DNA of 64,000 bases, from contig CM055106.1 of NCBI GenBank assembly GCA_029204225.1, forward strand, positions 1,385,208 through 1,449,207, given 5' to 3'. The notes beneath the pieces were generated by a model. That model was not told where the DNA came from and did not search any database. It saw only the letters and a list, made by a program, of their open reading frames with translations. The position numbers and the translations under genes were made by a program. The DNA comes from Diphasiastrum complanatum (Eukaryota; Streptophyta; Lycopodiopsida; Lycopodiales; Lycopodiaceae). Shown piece by piece: positions 1-10,744 of this stretch. The first letter of the stretch is position 1; every line of letters begins with the position of its first letter.

Positions 1-126
1 GGGATTTGCTTCAAAGTGAAAAAACAATGTGTTTTCTTCAAGAGCCTTTAACTTTTGGTCTAAAGCTCCATTTAAGGCCGTCTAAAAGCCAAAATCCTCC
101 AAATCAAGGGCAGAAAAGGATCGTAC
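1..126. other. Left-edge flank, no gene seen
   Basis: Short AT-rich stretch before the first retrotransposon. I see no reading frame or motif. Its last bases (CGTAC, 122-126) pair with TGTAC at 6646-6650 as a 5-bp target duplication with one mismatch. Confidence 0.5.
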
Positions 127-606
127 TGTAAGGATCACCAAATGAAGATATGACTAGATCATGTTACAAAACAACCAAAAGGACACATGTGGAGCAAAAC
201 CACCCAACCAAACCTAGATCCCTCTTGGAGTTTCCTCCTGGACCTAGCCCCCAAGCCATAGTGAAGAACCTAAGAGAGAGGAGGAGAAACTGGCTCAAGA
301 AACTGAATTTCCAATAGGAGGATGGGCGAGTTTCCAATGGACATATTCTCCTCATGAGAGAGAATATTCTCCTAGGATCCCCATGCAACCATATTGAGCT
401 ATTGATCTCATATTCTTGTATTAAAACAGTCATTCTATGCACGTGCTCCTATGTCCAATTATAGGTCTGGGCCCATATGAGTATTAATTACATTACAGGC
501 AAGCCCGGAATGATGAGGCATAACTAATAACCATATACACCTGGGAGTGACCGGCTATCCACATCAGAATTATTCTGATTCTCTTATATAGGACATGGAC
601 GTAAAT
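127..606 (-). repeat. 3' LTR of the LARD-like element
   Basis: It matches 6154-6645 almost base for base, with scattered substitutions and small indels, for example a 6-base GA-run difference near 355. The first bases next to the polypurine tract have drifted from the TGTTG seen on the minus strand of the other LTR. An ACATGG-type box and a TTATATAGG sequence lie near the element-upstream end. Confidence 0.82.
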
Positions 607-607
607 T

Positions 608-620
608 CTTCCCCCCTTAA
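608..620 (-). other. Polypurine tract
   Basis: The plus strand reads TCTTCCCCCCTTAA, so the minus strand carries a purine run directly 5' of the 3' LTR. This is where plus-strand priming of reverse transcription is expected. Confidence 0.72.
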
Positions 621-3600
621 ACCAGTTCTGTCCTCAGAACGAGTAACTAGGGAAAATCCAATTTGTATGCTTTTAACTCTTTCCATGAATCATTATCCTC
701 AATTTGACCAACCAACCTAAGCAAGCACACAAAGATTAAACAATTTCTCAATTGTTTATCTCTGATCATGAGTACTCTTCAGGGTCCAAAGGTACATGAG
801 CGATAAGTCTTCCAAATGGGCAAAATCTTCAATACATCAAAATTGTCATAATCATATAGACTAAATTTACAAGATACACTGGATGAGCAGTCGACCAAAC
901 CTGACGATTAAGTTTAAAAGCTAACAAATCAATCATTTAACTTTCACAATTACCCTGAAAATCAATCTTAAGTCTAACTTCAATATCAAATAAGTATTTA
1001 GAGATGGGATAATTCTCAAATTATTTGTCTCTACACTGAAATACTATATCGACCTTTTAGAAGTACACTAAAGATGAATTTCCCTATTGGGTTTGATTCT
1101 CTCCAATCTAATAACATCACTTTCATGTACTTCAATTTACATGAATCACTGGGTGATTCCTCACCTTATATTGGAAATCAATGTTCAAAAGTTAAAGATC
1201 CAAAACAATTATAGACCAAGACTATCCACAAATTACTTGTAGACCTGTCATAAATGCTTCTTAGTACAAAAACTCATCCCACCAAAATCTCTTAGGAGAT
1301 CCATCAAGATAAAAATGACTTCAACTTAGTCCTGAGTACCCCAGATACTCTCCTGAAATAAGTGCTCTATCCCTAGCATTACATACCAGAAAATAGCAAC
1401 CATTCAATCTTGATAGACTTAACTGCTTCTAATTAACCGGAGATTTAGGCTGAAAAACATTAGGCATTCCTTGACTACAATCTGTAAAGGTAAGCAAATT
1501 CCTCAAAAGTAAACAATTACTTAATGAAAATGCCTATGAGATCCAAACAATTTCAAGTTTGTACACAAATTTAGAGTTCAAATAACAAAATCTAAATTTT
1601 AACTCCACCAATTGATCAAGAATTACTCATCATCTTAAGATCATCATATTTTCATATAATCATCTAATGACTGTAAGTATCAATTTAGGATTCGTCAATC
1701 ATAAACATTTAGAATCTTATGATTCGTCAATCATAATCTATCAGATTCTGAACCCATACTTATAAGCAATATAGATCAAAATAAACAGTTCCTGGTGAAT
1801 TCTCTTCACACTACTTATTTATCCAATTAACTTCTAATAAGGAGTAATCCAATTACTCAAGTTAATTGTAAATGATTCAGAAATCTTAAATGTCTAGGTG
1901 CAGATCTCAATTATACATGTATAACACCACATTTAGATCTTCTTCTAAACCATAAATAAGTCAATGAATTATCCTTTCCACAGAAAGAGACATTAACCTG
2001 CAAGTAACTATTCCACACATTACTTATTCATATGTCTATGCACTTTGACTAGTATACGATATAAACTTAGTACATAGGAAACACATAGTAGATCCACAAG
2101 ATTAAGATGTACATAAGCAACTTATCCAACTATGTTCCTATACATAAACATAGGCTATAAACTGACAGATATCCACAATCTGCATATGTTACTCACATAA
2201 TTCACTGAGAATCTTGCAACTCAGCTATGAAAGAAATCTATTCTCATGAGTAAATAACATATCTGGGAAATCTTTGAAGTGAATAACTCCACATCACAAG
2301 TTTTCCAACCATCTACCTCTTAATAACAAAATTTCTTCTACAAATCAGCCTACAACATATCTTTGCATACAAACCAAGATTAGGCTAACTCATCCAGACT
2401 TCTTTGGACATAGAGTTAAGATTAAAGCTTTATTGCACTGATCCCAATCCATAACAAAATGGTACTTGGTAACAGTCATTGAATCTTAATTTAATCTTTA
2501 TCACTACTTCCCATATTAATAATATCTCACAGCTCAATAACCCCCAAACTCCTCTAGTTCTAGATTACTCAAAATAATCACTTAGAGAGTTTGTCTATTT
2601 CAAACTGGATAGTTCTACCATTGCACACATACAAGATTTTTTTTCCAAAATCAATGCAACTGGCTGATTCCACAAAAGACGTATTCCTATTGTTTCTTCC
2701 CCCCTTTTAAAAAAACATTCCATAATTTTGATTTAAAAGTTCTCAGGAGACAACGTATAAGATATCAAAGATTCGAAAAAGTAAGTAATGAGTATCCAAT
2801 ACTATTACAAACAGGACTTTTTCCTCAAATTCGTAGAATATTTTATCCCGAATGATAGAAATATTACCTCTCAATAATCAACGATCAAATAGAGACTAAC
2901 ATTAGGATTCAGGAAACCTAAGTTCCGAGCCATATTCAAAAATCTTATATGAAAGTACAATTTCATGTAATTATAACAATCCTTCATAACAAAGTTCTAC
3001 ACTGGAAGGAATTATATGAATCTCAATCCAATTGTCATGTATTAAGAAAGTTCTAAGAGTAGAGGTTTAATAAAATAGAGAAATAGATTTAAGGGCTTTC
3101 ATATTTTGTGATTAATGAGATACCATTAAGGGATCAATCTATACCTCATAATTCCCAAAATACCCTTAACAAAAACCAATGGACTCTGTTAGTATTACCA
3201 TTACAACAATCACTAATCATCGGTCTACAGAGCATTCTACCCAAGAAATCCCCTTTAGAATCACTGATGTCCCATACCACCAACTTTTCCTCCAAGAATC
3301 CTCTGCATCCATATCTGTTTCGCTCAAAAAGTCAAAAAAGATGATTTGGCTATTCTATACCCAAATATAGGATCAAATTCACAACCAATTCTAGGAGATA
3401 ATCCTAAAAATTGAAATCTCTCATGCTTTTTTAGTGTTACTCAAAGAATACCATTTCATATTGTATCCATCATGGACAAACAGAATGTATCATCCCAATA
3501 CAATAGAATGTATCACTAACCCAAAAGAAACATAGATTTCAACAAAAGTGAATCTCATACTATCCTAGATATCCAATATCTATTCCAGAATCGGTACAAA

Positions 3601-6140
3601 GAACTTTAATTCTTTTAACAAGTTAGAACTCTCTTGGTCGTTACTATCATTATAGAGAAATACTCTATAACTGAAAAGAATCCAAATTACTAGATTCCTG
3701 TATGGAACACCTTCTATCTACATTACTTTGCAAGATCCAAATCCAATTGCAAAACAAAGATGGTTCCATAAATGGATTATCAGTCTTGCATCACTTTTCC
3801 CTTGGAATCCTCAAATTCTCGAAGTTCTAATTCACACTGGGGAAAAGGAATCCAAATTCTCAGAGGCAATCTTCTTAAATAAATCCCAATTTTATTCTCA
3901 CTTGCAATTAGTTATACTTCAAAAATTGAATGTAAATTAAATACTTGGATCATTAAGACCAACAATCATCTACATATCAGACTTCCACTCTTTTCTCCCC
4001 TCCAAAAATGGTTCCGGTTAACAAAACCCAAAATTTGTACTCGAAAAAAATTCAATTTGGTATCGCTAACTTTAGCACTAACACCCTAACAGTTTTTATT
4101 TGTTCATTAAGTGTCGCACTTAATCCCTGGCAAATCCCCTTATAGACCAGCGTAGAACTGTTCTACTAGATTTATATTATTCTTGGTCCTTAGTGATCCT
4201 TAAAACAAGAAATGCTCCTTAATTGACATATTCACAAAATTTTCAACTAAAACTGAAGGGTACAGTGATCTTAACAATCGACTGATTTCAACTCAGTAAG
4301 ATCATTCACTTTATAAATCGTTTATGTTTGATCAAAAGCCAATGAATTGGAACAAATCGAAAACGTCCATGGTTTCTTCAAATTTTACGTAAACTGGGAT
4401 TTTCAAATTCCATTCAATATGGACCTAAACTGTGAAAATCGACCAAACATCGACTTGACAATTTCACAATTACCATCTCATATTTGAAGGATTCTGAAAC
4501 ATTCAGCATGCCTCCTACATGACATGCAGTGATTTCAAAAAAATCAATTTTTACGTAAATTGCCAAGTAACTGGAAAATTAGCACTGGGATTCACAAAAT
4601 CAGTTTGAAATGGACCAACTATGAAAATCGATTAAAATGATTGATTTATCAAATTTACAAGCACTGTCACATATCAAAACTCGACATGCACTGATCTTTT
4701 TGAAAAAACGAAAAAAAATTTGTAATTAGCCTAGCCACTAGGAAATCTGTTTTTTGATCCAGAATTGCCAAAAATAGCTTCATGCAAGAAATCTTTTGAT
4801 CAATCTATTGATTACGCATGCAACAGGCATCCATGCATGCATACAGGTCTATCCATACATTTTCATCAACAGACAAGCACTACATTGAGTTACAAGCATG
4901 CATGCATCAGAACATTACGAAAATTTTGCAAATTTTAGTTCAAAAATTGCCAAAGTTTTGATAGCCATAACTTTCTCTACAGGACACCAAATTGGTCGCT
5001 GTAAAGCACAATACGGAGGGGGGTCTACAAGGCACTTTCCACATCACCCTGCCACCTAGGCTTCACACATCCGAACAGTAAATGCACAAAAAAACAGGTA
5101 GGAGGGCACACTTTTGGAGAAAGAAATCATCAAAAATTCAACTCCAGCCCAATAAGCCTTGGATCAGAGGTTACAAGCACTCTACTAAGGTTCATTAGAG
5201 ATTCATAGAAGCTTATAACAGGTCCAGCAAGCAATCATAAGCTCAGATCATGCAAAAAATGCATTTTTGGCCTCCTTCAACAAGCAAAACTTCAACATGA
5301 TGGTGTCTTATGCTCACCTATCCAAATTGGATGAATGATGGCTCAAAACAGACGCAATCCATCATATCTTTAAGCTTGTAGCAAGAACCAACAAGTTCAG
5401 ACCCCCAATTGAGAGGTATCCATGCTCAAAAATCATCAAAAATACACTAATTTTTGGTGTTTTGAGCCTCCTAATGGTGTCTAATTCCCATCCAAACTTC
5501 ATGAAATCTCAGGGACAACTTCATTACATCTCTGAAAATGTTCACACCAGGTCTTGGCTGAGAATTTTGAGATCTACCCCAAAATTAGTGGACATCAAAA
5601 AACCTTGGTTTTTTACCAATTTTGACCAAAATTTGTGGAAAAAATCCACAAATTTGTGCAATCGGATCCAAATACCTGTAAATCCATTGCATGCAAGCAC
5701 CAAAAGTTTTGATTCTAGTCAAACATGGTTCCTATAGCCCATTTGTGGTCCAAAAACCCCAATTTTTGGTCCAAAATCACTATCTAATCCACCTTTTGAC
5801 TATTCCAACATCATGCAATCATTAGATCCAATCAATAATGAGTGTAAAATAGCAAGTACAATCTGAAACCGTAGTACACCAGTACCTATGATCAATTTCA
5901 AGCAAAAACTTCAATTCTAGGTGGAAAATCCACTAAAATCATCAAAAATCCTTTGATTTCCAACAAAAACTATGGAGAAATCCCATAATTATGATCTTTA
6001 GGCTGAAAGTACACCAAATTCAGAGAAACCACCTACTTGGAGATCAATTCCACCGCCTGGAAGTAACACGCAAGGAGAAATCCACAAAAATTGAGAAAAT
6101 ACAAGAAGTAGCTCCACCTTCTGATTGATGCAAATCCATA

Positions 6141-6152
6141 GCTCTGATACCA
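6141..6152 (-). other. Primer-binding site (tRNA-iMet)
   Basis: The plus strand reads GCTCTGATACCA, the reverse complement of TGGTATCAGAGC. It lies one base inside the 5' LTR boundary at 6154 and fixes the element's minus orientation. Confidence 0.85.
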
Positions 6153-6153
6153 C

Positions 6154-6645
6154 TGTAAGGATCACCAAATGAAGATCTGACTAGATCCTATTGCAAAACA
6201 ACCAAAAGGACACATGTGGAGCAAAACCACCCAACCAAACCTAGATCCCTCCTGGAGTTTCCTCTTGGACCTAGCCCCCAAGCCATAGTGAAGAACCTAA
6301 GAGAGAGGAGGAGAAACTGGCTCAAGAAACTGAATTTCCAATAGAAGGATGGGCGAGTTTCCAATGGACATATTCTCCTCATGAGAGAGAGAGAGAATAT
6401 TCCCCTAGGATCCCCATGCAACCTATATTGAGCTATTGACCTCCTATTCTTGCATTAAAGTAGTCATTCACTATGCATGTGCTCCTATGTCCAATTATAG
6501 GTCTGGGCCCTCATATGATTATTAATTACTTTACAGGCCAAGCCCGGAATGATGAGGCATAACTAATAACCATATACACCTGGAGTGACCGGCTATCCAC
6601 GTCAGGAATTATTCTGATTCCCTTATACAAGACATGGACGCAACA
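6154..6645 (-). repeat. 5' LTR of the LARD-like element
   Basis: Starts TGTAAGG and ends GCAACA on the plus strand, giving the usual TG...CA ends. It carries the same minus-strand open frame (6188-6421) as the other LTR (164-442). I do not regard that frame as a proven gene. Confidence 0.82.
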
Positions 6646-6918
6646 TGTACCTAGCAAGTACAATACCTGAAAACAGAGAGATTGCCATGGAAAAAGTGTT
6701 CGGAGTGCGCCAAAAGTCGTTCACTATTCCAGTGGGCAAGTAGTTAGGAGTTGGTGACAAAGGGCATTTCAGAGGACGACACCGATTTGGCTAAAAAACA
6801 ACGGGAGGTCCTGAAACTTTTTTGGTCAGACCTTAAAGTTGACTTTTAGATGTCTAAATTGCTCTATAAGCTTGTCATTGGGCCTCATTAAAGTGCTATA
6901 GGAGCAATTTTTGGCAAA
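6646..6918. other. Spacer, no gene seen
   Basis: Begins with TGTAC, the right half of the presumed target duplication. No motif was recognised. It may be the leader of the copia remnant whose gag starts at 6919. Confidence 0.4.
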
Positions 6919-8750
6919 ATGGCAGGATTAGGGGAATCCGTGCTTGGAGAAGCTAGTAAATTGGACGGGGTATCCAATTATAGCATTTGGAAATTCAAAA
7001 CGAAAAGTATTTACATGGAAAAGGAGCTGTGGGACATTGTCACTAGGGTGGAACAACAGCCAACTACAACTCCAACCGATATTCGTGCATTTGACAAAAG
7101 GGCACAGAAGGCCTTATCCTTGATAAATTTGTCAGTGAAGGATCATGTCATTGCCCACATTAGTGAAGCTGTATCAGCAAAAGGCGCTTGGGATGCACTC
7201 AAAACACAGTTTCAGACGACGAACTCCTCTTGAATGATGGTTTTGATGACCAAACTCATAAGTGTTCGCATGGAGGAGAATGAGGGCGTAGGGTCCTATT
7301 TCACACGAATAAAGGAGTTACCACACTAGTTGACAGCTATTGGAGAGCCAATAAGAGATGTTGAGCTAGTTCACACAGCTATGAACGGCCTATCTGAAAA
7401 TTTTCAAATGTTTGCAAGTGGCATTGCTTCGAGGGAGAGACTACCAACATTTGAAAATCTTCACGGCATCATCCTAAAGGAGGAACAAAGGCGTGAAGTG
7501 GTAAAACCTCGACTTCTCACATCAGAAGATCAAGCAATGCTAGCCAAAGGGAAGCATAAATACAAGAAGCAATCCAAGAAGTCGAATGTGGAGGATGACA
7601 ATCAAGGATCCACATCAGGCAAGAAGAAGCAACTGTTTCAATTGCCAAAAGCCTGGACATTGGGCAAGAGATTGTCACAAGAAGAAGGTGGATATTAAAA
7701 TAGGCAAAGTGAAGCAGTTGACCAATTTTGTCAAAGAAGAGAATGATAGCGATAACGAAGATCAAGGCACGGCATTTGCAACAGCATTAGCATCACAGCA
7801 TTCCATTGATAACACGCATTGGTACGTGGACTCAGGAGCAGCGAGACACATGAGTGGCAACAAATCATGGTTTAAAATTGTGCAGGTAATTGAAAATGTG
7901 TTGTATGTTCCTAGTCTTCAGAAGAGTCTTTTATCTGTTGGTACAAAGATAGATCATAAGTTGAAGGTGGAGTTCAACAAAAAGAAATGCTAGATCAAGG
8001 ATGTGAAATGGGGTTTCAAGGTGATTGTTGATGGCTTTAGGGATAGAACTTGTGGTTTGTACAAGTTAAATGCTATTGTTACGAAGTGCAATGGGTTAGC
8101 ATCTACATCTATATCACAAGTGATTTATGGCATAGACGTGTAGGGCATTTGAACTTCAAGAGCTTGAGGCTACTTCGTAACAGGTCTACCTAGTTTGGAT
8201 GACAAAGAAGAGTCCATTTGCAAGGAGTGCATGCTAGGCAAGTTACATAGGAAGAAGTTCAACAAAGAAGAAGCAACAAGGGCAAAACGAGTGCTTGAGT
8301 TGATACACTCTAACCTATGTGGGCCAATGAAGGTAATGTCTATTGGTAAAGCATTTTATTTGCTAACCTTCATTGATGATTACTCATGAAAACCCTGGAT
8401 CTACACCATTAAGTAGAAGTCTGACACATTTGGATGCTTCAAAAGCTTCAAAGCATTGGTTGAAAATCAGTCAGGTGCTAAGATCAAGGTACTCAGGGCA
8501 AATCGTGGTGGTGAGTATCGTTCCACAAATTTTATTGATTTTTGCAAGGAGCATGGCATTAAACAGGAGTTTGCACAGGTTGATACACCTCAACAAAATG
8601 GGGTAGCTGAAAGGAAGAATCGTACCAACGTCAAAGCAGCTAGGGAAATGATGACACATATGGGAGTTACTGATTCTTTATGGGGTGAAGCTATCAAAAC
8701 TACTGTGTTCTTGCAAAATAGAAACCCTATCGTGCTTACCATAGCTTGAG
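6919..8750 (+). pseudogene. Ty1/copia Gag-protease-integrase remnant
   Basis: Copia polyprotein debris in order. Gag begins at the ATG at 6919 (SNYSIWKFK motif) and continues from 7330. A CCHC knuckle CFNCQKPGHWARDC lies near 7636. The aspartic protease site WYVDSGAARHMSG lies near 7820. A GAG-pre-integrase zinc segment (CKECMLGKLHRKKF) is near 8219, and an integrase core follows with LTFIDDYS and QQNGVAERKNRT near 8595. The frame is broken by a TGA at 7231, a TAG near 7327, a frame change near 7640, a TAG at 7991 and further shifts near 8130-8390. Reverse transcriptase and RNase H are missing: the element stops at ~8750, where a minus-strand copia piece begins. Not functional. Confidence 0.85.
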
Positions 8751-10117
8751 CAAAAGATCTCGCATTCAGTTTGTAGAGTCGATTCCCGTTGACTCTAGCT
8801 CCTATAGCAATCACTTTGTAGTGATTCTTGATGTCTTTGACAAGACATTTGTCATTGTCAAACTCAACCTTGAGTTGTTGATAAGCCATTGTCCCAACAG
8901 ATAGTAGATTGTTAGCTAAGCCAAGTACATATTGCACATTGCTTATCCGCTTTATCAACCTGCTGGCTAACTTCACTGGTACCACTCCAACTCCTTTAAC
9001 AGATAGCAATTTGCCATCGGCTTGTCCAACTTCGTCACCATTGTGAGCTTCCTTGAGTTTTGAAAACCACTCTTTCCTTGAAGTCATGTGCTTGGATGCA
9101 CCACTATCAATGTACCAGGTATCCTTGGTTTCATCACTTGTCATTAATGCTGTAATGAACAATTTTGAGCTCTCACCTGTATCATCTTCATATTGATCAT
9201 CATCGTATTGATGTTGATCAGTATAATTGTTTTCATAATAATAATCATCAAATTGATGTTGATCAGCATAATTTCTCACTTGCCCTTTGTCTTTTCTTTG
9301 TTCTGTCTCCTTCTGTTTCTTGAAGCATTCATGCTCCCAGTGGCCAGGTTTGTTGCAATACCTACAATTTCCAGGTTTATTTTGCATGGAATAGCAGCAT
9401 CCTTGACCTCGGCCTTGATTCCAATTGCCTCGATTTGGGCCATCATTGGATTGTTCTTGAAATTGTTGGAATGATCCACGATTTGAGTTTCCACCTCTTG
9501 ATTGGTGTCTTCCACGACCAAATCTACCACCACGTCCCTTGATTGCAAGAGCTTGATCAAATTCCTTGTTGCGATGACTCAAGTTCTCTTGATGTTGTTC
9601 TTCCTAAAAAAGCAATCCACCTAACTCTTCATAGGTTGGAAGATTTTCCCGTGTGGCTATACTTGTCACAAACATCTAACATGACTCACTCAAACTATTC
9701 AATGTCAAATTGGTCACGAATCTCTTTGATCTTCATTAGGTGATCAGCAACAGTTGCACCATTATCCATCCGCAATGTGTGCAGCTTCGTCTTCAAGAAT
9801 AGAACTCGAGATGTGTTTGTGGTCTCAAACAATGCCTTCAACGTATCCCATGCTTCTTTTGGTCCTTCTGAATCCAAAATGTAGGGAATAATTGCATCTC
9901 TAACTGATCAGTTGATGACATTCTATGCTTTCCGTTTTCTCCTGTCAAATGCATGTTGATCTTCTTCAATCAATGGCCTTGTCTCTTCACCTGTCATGAT
10001 CTCCCATAGCTCCTTTTCCATCAAAATGTTCTTCAGTTTGAATTTCCAAATTGCATAGTTGCCGGCTCCTTCCAATTTGCTTGACTCATTGAGGACACTC
10101 TCGCTTAGAGTTGCCAT
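8751..10117 (-). pseudogene. Ty1/copia Gag-protease remnant, opposite strand
   Basis: Reading down from the ATG at 10117: Gag N-terminus (GNYAIWKFK), a second Gag block 9877-9695, then a long open stretch 9582-8766. That stretch has a Gly/Arg/Gln-rich linker, a CCHC knuckle (CRYCNKPGHWEHEC), an acidic Asp/Tyr-rich spacer and the protease site WYIDSGASKHM near 9110. A break lies near 9900 and another near 9600. The pol part is absent. It joins the end of the plus-strand remnant at ~8750, so the two pieces meet tail to tail. The Gag resembles that of the 6919 element (both have MEKELW) but is clearly a different copy. Confidence 0.83.
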
Positions 10118-10231
10118 TACTGGATAGACAAGTCCGGATCACAAAATTGGCTCAATCTTAACACACAACTTAGTCTCCAAATTTTATCACGCCACAGAAC
10201 TGTATAATACTTTTTTTTCGGTTATACACTT

Positions 10232-10475
10232 GATATCGGAATGGAGCGCGGAAGTACGACTGCTCAGGATCCTCTTTAACTTGTGCGCGTGGATCCGATA
10301 TTGGAGTATGCGATATCGGACTGGAGTGTGGATGTACAACTGCTAAGAATTCTCTTTAGCTCTTGCACTTGGATCCGATATCGGGACGGACTTGCGATAT
10401 CGGACTGGAGCGCAGATGTACGGCTGCTCGGGTTTCTCTTCAGCTAGCGCGCTTGGATCCGATATTGGTACGAAT
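10232..10475. repeat. Three tandem ~80-bp repeats with GATATCGG ends
   Basis: Copies start at 10232, 10312 and 10396 (spacing 80 and 84). Each opens with GATATCGGA(A/C)TGGAG and closes with GGATCCGATAT(C/T)GG, so each unit has inverted GATATC-type ends. They are more GC-rich than the surroundings. They lie upstream of the minus-strand copia gag start and may be part of its LTR or leader. Confidence 0.75.
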
Positions 10476-10744
10476 AAAAAAAGAGAATATAGGAACTTTC
10501 AAAGGGAATATTCCAGATTTCCTACTTCGGCGCGGCGGCTATGCCTCCTCCTCTTTGCTTAGATTTCAAAATGAGTGATCGTTCAAACAGACAGATATCA
10601 GTAATGTGAAAGATATGAAGCCTCAAAGCTCTAAATGGCAGTACTAGACTGTCAGGTGTGATTTGCAGTATCCCAAACAAACAAATGAGAGATTTCTTGG
10701 CACAACTCTCTGACAAATGATACTTTTCACAAAGACTAAAAAAA

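Larger units (their letters stand above)
127..6645 (-). mobile_element. Non-autonomous LTR retrotransposon (LARD-like), complete
   Basis: Two direct repeats (127-606 and 6154-6645) bound about 5.5 kb of internal DNA. Orientation is minus. The reverse complement of a tRNA-iMet primer site (GCTCTGATACCA) sits just inside the right repeat, and a polypurine tract (minus-strand AAGGGGGGAAGA) abuts the left repeat, so the right copy is the 5' LTR. The right LTR begins TG and ends CA, and the flanks CGTAC/TGTAC look like a 5-bp target duplication. The interior (607-6140) is AT-rich and holds no recognisable gag, protease, RT, RNase H or integrase; the longest frames are under 100 codons without motifs. 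It therefore has the form of a large retrotransposon derivative that would depend on proteins from another element. Complete decay of an old coding element is the alternative, but intact ends argue against great age. Confidence 0.82.

Noticed and set aside
9193-9474. 93-codon plus-strand hydrophobic frame
   Set aside because: It is antisense to the copia Gag zinc-knuckle and acidic linker region.
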